Part shown: positions 61,857 through 64,000 of the stretch, piece after piece
Numbering within the stretch: position 1 is the first letter of the stretch
Layout: each line of letters opens with the position of its first letter
NCBI GenBank assembly: GCA_026014665.1
Contig: JAOZHX010000008.1
Coordinates: 62,001-126,000 of the forward strand
Origin: Candidatus Bathyarchaeota archaeon
GTDB taxonomy: Archaea; Thermoproteota; Bathyarchaeia; Bathyarchaeales; Bathycorpusculaceae
Reading direction: 5' to 3'
Length of the DNA: 64,000 nucleotides
Translations under genes and position numbers: made by a program
The notes under the pieces: model-generated
What the model saw: only the letters and a program-made list of their open reading frames with translations
Told to the model about the DNA's origin: nothing
The model's database searches: none

Positions 61857-62405
61857 TTAGTATCTGGGTCGGTATCCGCCACCACCGCGTCGATCGCCTC
61901 TGTCGCGACCGCCACCGTAACCGCCGCCACGTCTGTCTCTGCCGCCGTATCCGCCGCCACCGCCGAATCCTCGTCCGCCGCCTCTGCCGCCGCGGAAGGG
62001 TCTGCGTTGTTGTTCGTATGTTTTGCTTGAGACGTTGTTTTCTGTGTTTACTTCAGCTTCCAGTGGAGCCTGTGCGGGTTCAAGTTTGCCGTATTTGCCG
62101 ATGTTTAGGCGTATATTGCCCTTAAAGAGGGTTACATAGCCGTTTTCAACACGGATAGTGTCATTTTCGTTGACTTTATCGATGTTGTCATCCCACAGAG
62201 TCAGGTACACCACGCCGGTTTCATCTCCGACGAGGGCATCGCTTACCTTGTGGGGAGAACCATCTCTTCCCATCGGGATTTCTCTTACTTCTGTTTTAGA
62301 TACCACTTTGGCCGTGACGTTAACTGCTTTTGATTGCGGAGTTAAGTCGCCGACTTTTGCTTCTACAGGTTGCTTTTTGTTTTCGAAAAAACCTTCAACA
62401 GCCAA
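61857..62405 (-). CDS. OB-fold single-stranded DNA-binding protein with RGG tail
   Basis: A 182-aa protein: an OB domain (about 15-110; VNVTAKVVSKTEVREI, VSDALVGDETGVVYLTLWDDN, VNENDTIRVENGYVTLFKGN) of the archaeal SSB type, a short acidic linker, and a tail (about 133-182) made of Gly-rich RGG/RGGG/YGG repeats. RGG tails bind RNA or mediate self-association in other proteins; archaeal SSBs often have a flexible tail, but usually less Arg-rich. Paralogue of the tailless OB protein at 45271. TTG start. Confidence 0.88.
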   Translation of the reverse strand: MAVEGFFENKKQPVEAKVGDLTPQSKAVNVTAKVVSKTEVREIPMGRDGSPHKVSDALVGDETGVVYLTLWDDNIDKVNENDTIRVENGYVTLFKGNIRLNIGKYGKLEPAQAPLEAEVNTENNVSSKTYEQQRRPFRGGRGGGRGFGGGGGYGGRDRRGGGYGGGRDRGDRRGGGGYRPRY

Positions 62406-62535
62406 TTGATTTCAACACCTATTTTGTAGTCTGAGGAACATGTTAGATTTTCTCTGCACTTAAGTGTTTCGCTATTTGGTTTTGGTGAGGCTTTGCGGTT
62501 AAGTTATAAAGTTGTTGCCGTATTGATGTATCAAC

Positions 62536-63420
62536 ATGAAGAAGACATATACTATAATTGCTGCTTTGATATTATTAGTGCTTGTTCTTGGCTTATTAGC
62601 AGTTGGTTTGCCACGTTCACATCTCTCACCCGATGGGTCATCTGCCACTCCAAAACCAACAGAAACGCCCCAACCAACCAATTCACCGGTTCCGTCAGTT
62701 TTGCCTTCGTCAACGCCGACAGCCTCATCGGATAGTCCTATAATGTATACTTACAGCATCATTGCGACTTACCCTCATGATATAAGCGCATTCACGGAAG
62801 GATTGGTCTACGATAACGGCGTTTTGTATGAAAGCACTGGAGAAGTCAGTTCCCTTCGCTGCGTCGACCTTGCAAGCGGAAGTGTACTTAAACTGTTTGA
62901 ATTGCCCAACCAGTATTTCGGCGAGGGACTAGCGCTCGTTAACAACTCGCTTATTCAATTGACCTGGCAAAACCACATAGCCTTCATCTATGACAAGGAC
63001 ACATTCGACTTAATAGGCAACTTTTCCTATCCAACCGAGGGATGGGGCTTAACCTATGATGGCACCCGCTTAATAATGAGCGACGGAAGCTCAAACTTGT
63101 ACTTCCTTGACCCAGTAACGTTTCAACGCATCGGTCAGATAAGTATCCACGATGGCAAAAACCCAGTAACTAACATCAACGAACTCGAATATGTTAACGG
63201 CGACATCTACGCTAACATCTGGCTACAACAAAAAATCGCCATCATAAACCCACAAAACGGGCAAATCAAAGGCTGGATTGACTTATCAGGTATCTACCAA
63301 TCAAACTACTCTGACGCTGTGTTAAACGGCATAGCTTATGATTCAGCAACTGGTAGGCTGTTTGTGACGGGAAAATATTGGCCCTACCTCTACCAAATCC
63401 AAATCAAACCCATATCCTAG
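62536..63420 (+). CDS. secreted glutaminyl-peptide cyclotransferase (beta-propeller type)
   Basis: A 294-aa protein: signal anchor (about 5-25), Pro/Thr/Ser linker (about 33-67), then a five-bladed propeller (75-294) with the glutamine cyclotransferase blocks FTEGLVYDNGVLYESTG, FGEGLAL, EGWGLTYDG, INELEYVNGDIYANIW and VLNGIAYD. The plant/bacterial-type enzyme converts N-terminal Gln to pyroglutamate, protecting secreted proteins from aminopeptidases. ATG start just after ATCAAC. Archaeal members are known but not common. Confidence 0.9.
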   Translation: MKKTYTIIAALILLVLVLGLLAVGLPRSHLSPDGSSATPKPTETPQPTNSPVPSVLPSSTPTASSDSPIMYTYSIIATYPHDISAFTEGLVYDNGVLYESTGEVSSLRCVDLASGSVLKLFELPNQYFGEGLALVNNSLIQLTWQNHIAFIYDKDTFDLIGNFSYPTEGWGLTYDGTRLIMSDGSSNLYFLDPVTFQRIGQISIHDGKNPVTNINELEYVNGDIYANIWLQQKIAIINPQNGQIKGWIDLSGIYQSNYSDAVLNGIAYDSATGRLFVTGKYWPYLYQIQIKPIS

Positions 63421-63471
63421 TGCAGAAAAACAATCGCCAAATATTGCTGGTAAGTGACCTTCAACATGGCT

Positions 63472-64000
63472 TTAGCTTTTGAGCGTCGCTATAAAGCCTC
63501 TGGTAACATCCTTGATTGATTGAATTAGCGGATGCTTAATTTCTTCAGGTGAAAGATTCTCGAGCCGGTCTACTCTAAAGTAAATCGGTGGATGCGGATC
63601 TAAACCCAGCCATTCCTGAATCCTAAAAGAGGGTGTCCGCTCATAGAGCAGACGTTGAAAACCGATTTTTTCCAGCGAACCAGCCAAAACTTGCGGGTGC
63701 CCAACCATGATGGCGGAGACTAAGTCGGCTCTGGCTTCAAAGAATTTGGCGATGAAGAATATCACGACCATGATTGCCCAGAAATAAACGAAGAAAAGGA
63801 ATGAGGAGAATATCAGCGGAAACAATGGGAATAAGACGTAGAACCGGAAGAGAAACTCTGCAGAAACCAACCCGTATAGTATAAGTGGGTCTCGCCCGCG
63901 GAGGTGACCGAACTCATGTCCTAAAACGCTTAAAATTTCATTCTCTTGTAATTGCACTAAAAGTCCAGTAGTAATTAGAACCAGTCCACGTTTTGGACTA
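63472..64000 (-). CDS. M48-family membrane metallopeptidase (HtpX-like), 5' end beyond window
   Basis: The reading frame runs without a start or stop to the window edge (at least 176 residues). Zinc site GHEFGHL with the third ligand in the [10 protein letters not shown] helix; two hydrophobic spans lie between them. The C-terminal part ([17 protein letters not shown]) is typical of HtpX/Ste24-like quality-control proteases. A GTG at 63957 is unlikely to be the true start because hydrophobic sequence ([10 protein letters not shown]) continues upstream in frame. Confidence 0.85.
   Translation of the reverse strand, partial: SPKRGLVLITTGLLVQLQENEILSVLGHEFGHLRGRDPLILYGLVSAEFLFRFYVLFPLFPLIFSSFLFFVYFWAIMVVIFFIAKFFEARADLVSAIMVGHPQVLAGSLEKIGFQRLLYERTPSFRIQEWLGLDPHPPIYFRVDRLENLSPEEIKHPLIQSIKDVTRGFIATLKS

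Noticed and set aside
1-64000. tRNA, rRNA or CRISPR array
   Set aside because: I looked for T-loop GGTTCRA signatures, rRNA-like blocks and regularly spaced repeats and found none; the repeated element at 5.6, 18.2 and 58.1 kb is dispersed, not an array.

Overview
The window looks like a chromosomal segment of an uncultured, anaerobic archaeon, most probably Bathyarchaeia (MCG) or a close relative; this lineage call is inference. Seen directly: a TATA-binding protein, two TrmB-type regulators, an archaeal-type signal peptidase, archaeal pilin/ATPase/platform genes, a formylmethanofuran dehydrogenase operon, TATA boxes placed for short leaders, and many secreted proteins built as signal anchor - sequon-rich domain - Pro/Thr linker - C-terminal membrane segment. 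I see no tRNA, rRNA, CRISPR array or intact transposase.

Layout. 0-5.4 kb: a hypothetical gene, a glutamic (G1) peptidase homologue, a GNAT acetyltransferase, an unknown protein, an HExxH metallopeptidase-like protein and a GT4 glycosyltransferase. 5.4-17 kb: a large surface protein and a type IV pilus-like locus (two paralogous pilins, several minor pilin-like proteins, secretion ATPase, TadC/FlaJ-like platform, secreted beta-propeller). 17-27 kb: a molybdenum/tungsten block: TrmB regulator, mobB, mobA, fdhD and fwdDBAC, interrupted by a short AT-rich patch with a frameshifted nuclease-like gene and a second nuclease-like gene. Together these make and load the molybdopterin-guanine-dinucleotide cofactor for formylmethanofuran dehydrogenase, the CO2-fixing entry step of the tetrahydromethanopterin C1 branch. 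27-38 kb: a P-type ATPase remnant, FkbM methyltransferase, a second TrmB, a secreted phosphoesterase, an M50 protease with CBS domains, small hypothetical genes, a DUF362 protein and a NosD-like beta-helix protein. 38-43 kb: nicotinate phosphoribosyltransferase, a thiolase-like protein and a DUF35-HMG-CoA synthase fusion. 43-48.8 kb: surface proteins, one split by a frameshift, and an OB-fold protein. 48.9-55.7 kb: uvrB-uvrA-uvrC. 55.7-64 kb: small membrane proteins, a C2H2 microprotein, a UlaG-like hydrolase, pyrE, tbp, signal peptidase, a zinc-ribbon protein, a second OB-fold protein with an RGG tail, a glutaminyl cyclase and an edge-truncated M48 protease.

The least explained signals are (i) a dispersed element of about 194 bp, two copies aligning without gaps and a third diverged copy, that encodes a conserved Cys-containing peptide motif and also carries a conserved small hairpin; (ii) an 11-bp box GGGGGCTATAG directly after the TATA box at three separate promoters, one of them pointing antisense into an OB-fold gene; (iii) a nested 99-nt hairpin in the leader of an unknown two-gene operon; (iv) a thiolase-like protein apparently without its nucleophile, partnered with an HMG-CoA synthase carrying a fused DUF35 domain; and (v) several genes whose best ribosome-binding site precedes a non-standard start codon. 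Coordinates and motifs were read by eye; family names rest on recognisable motifs, not on database searches.
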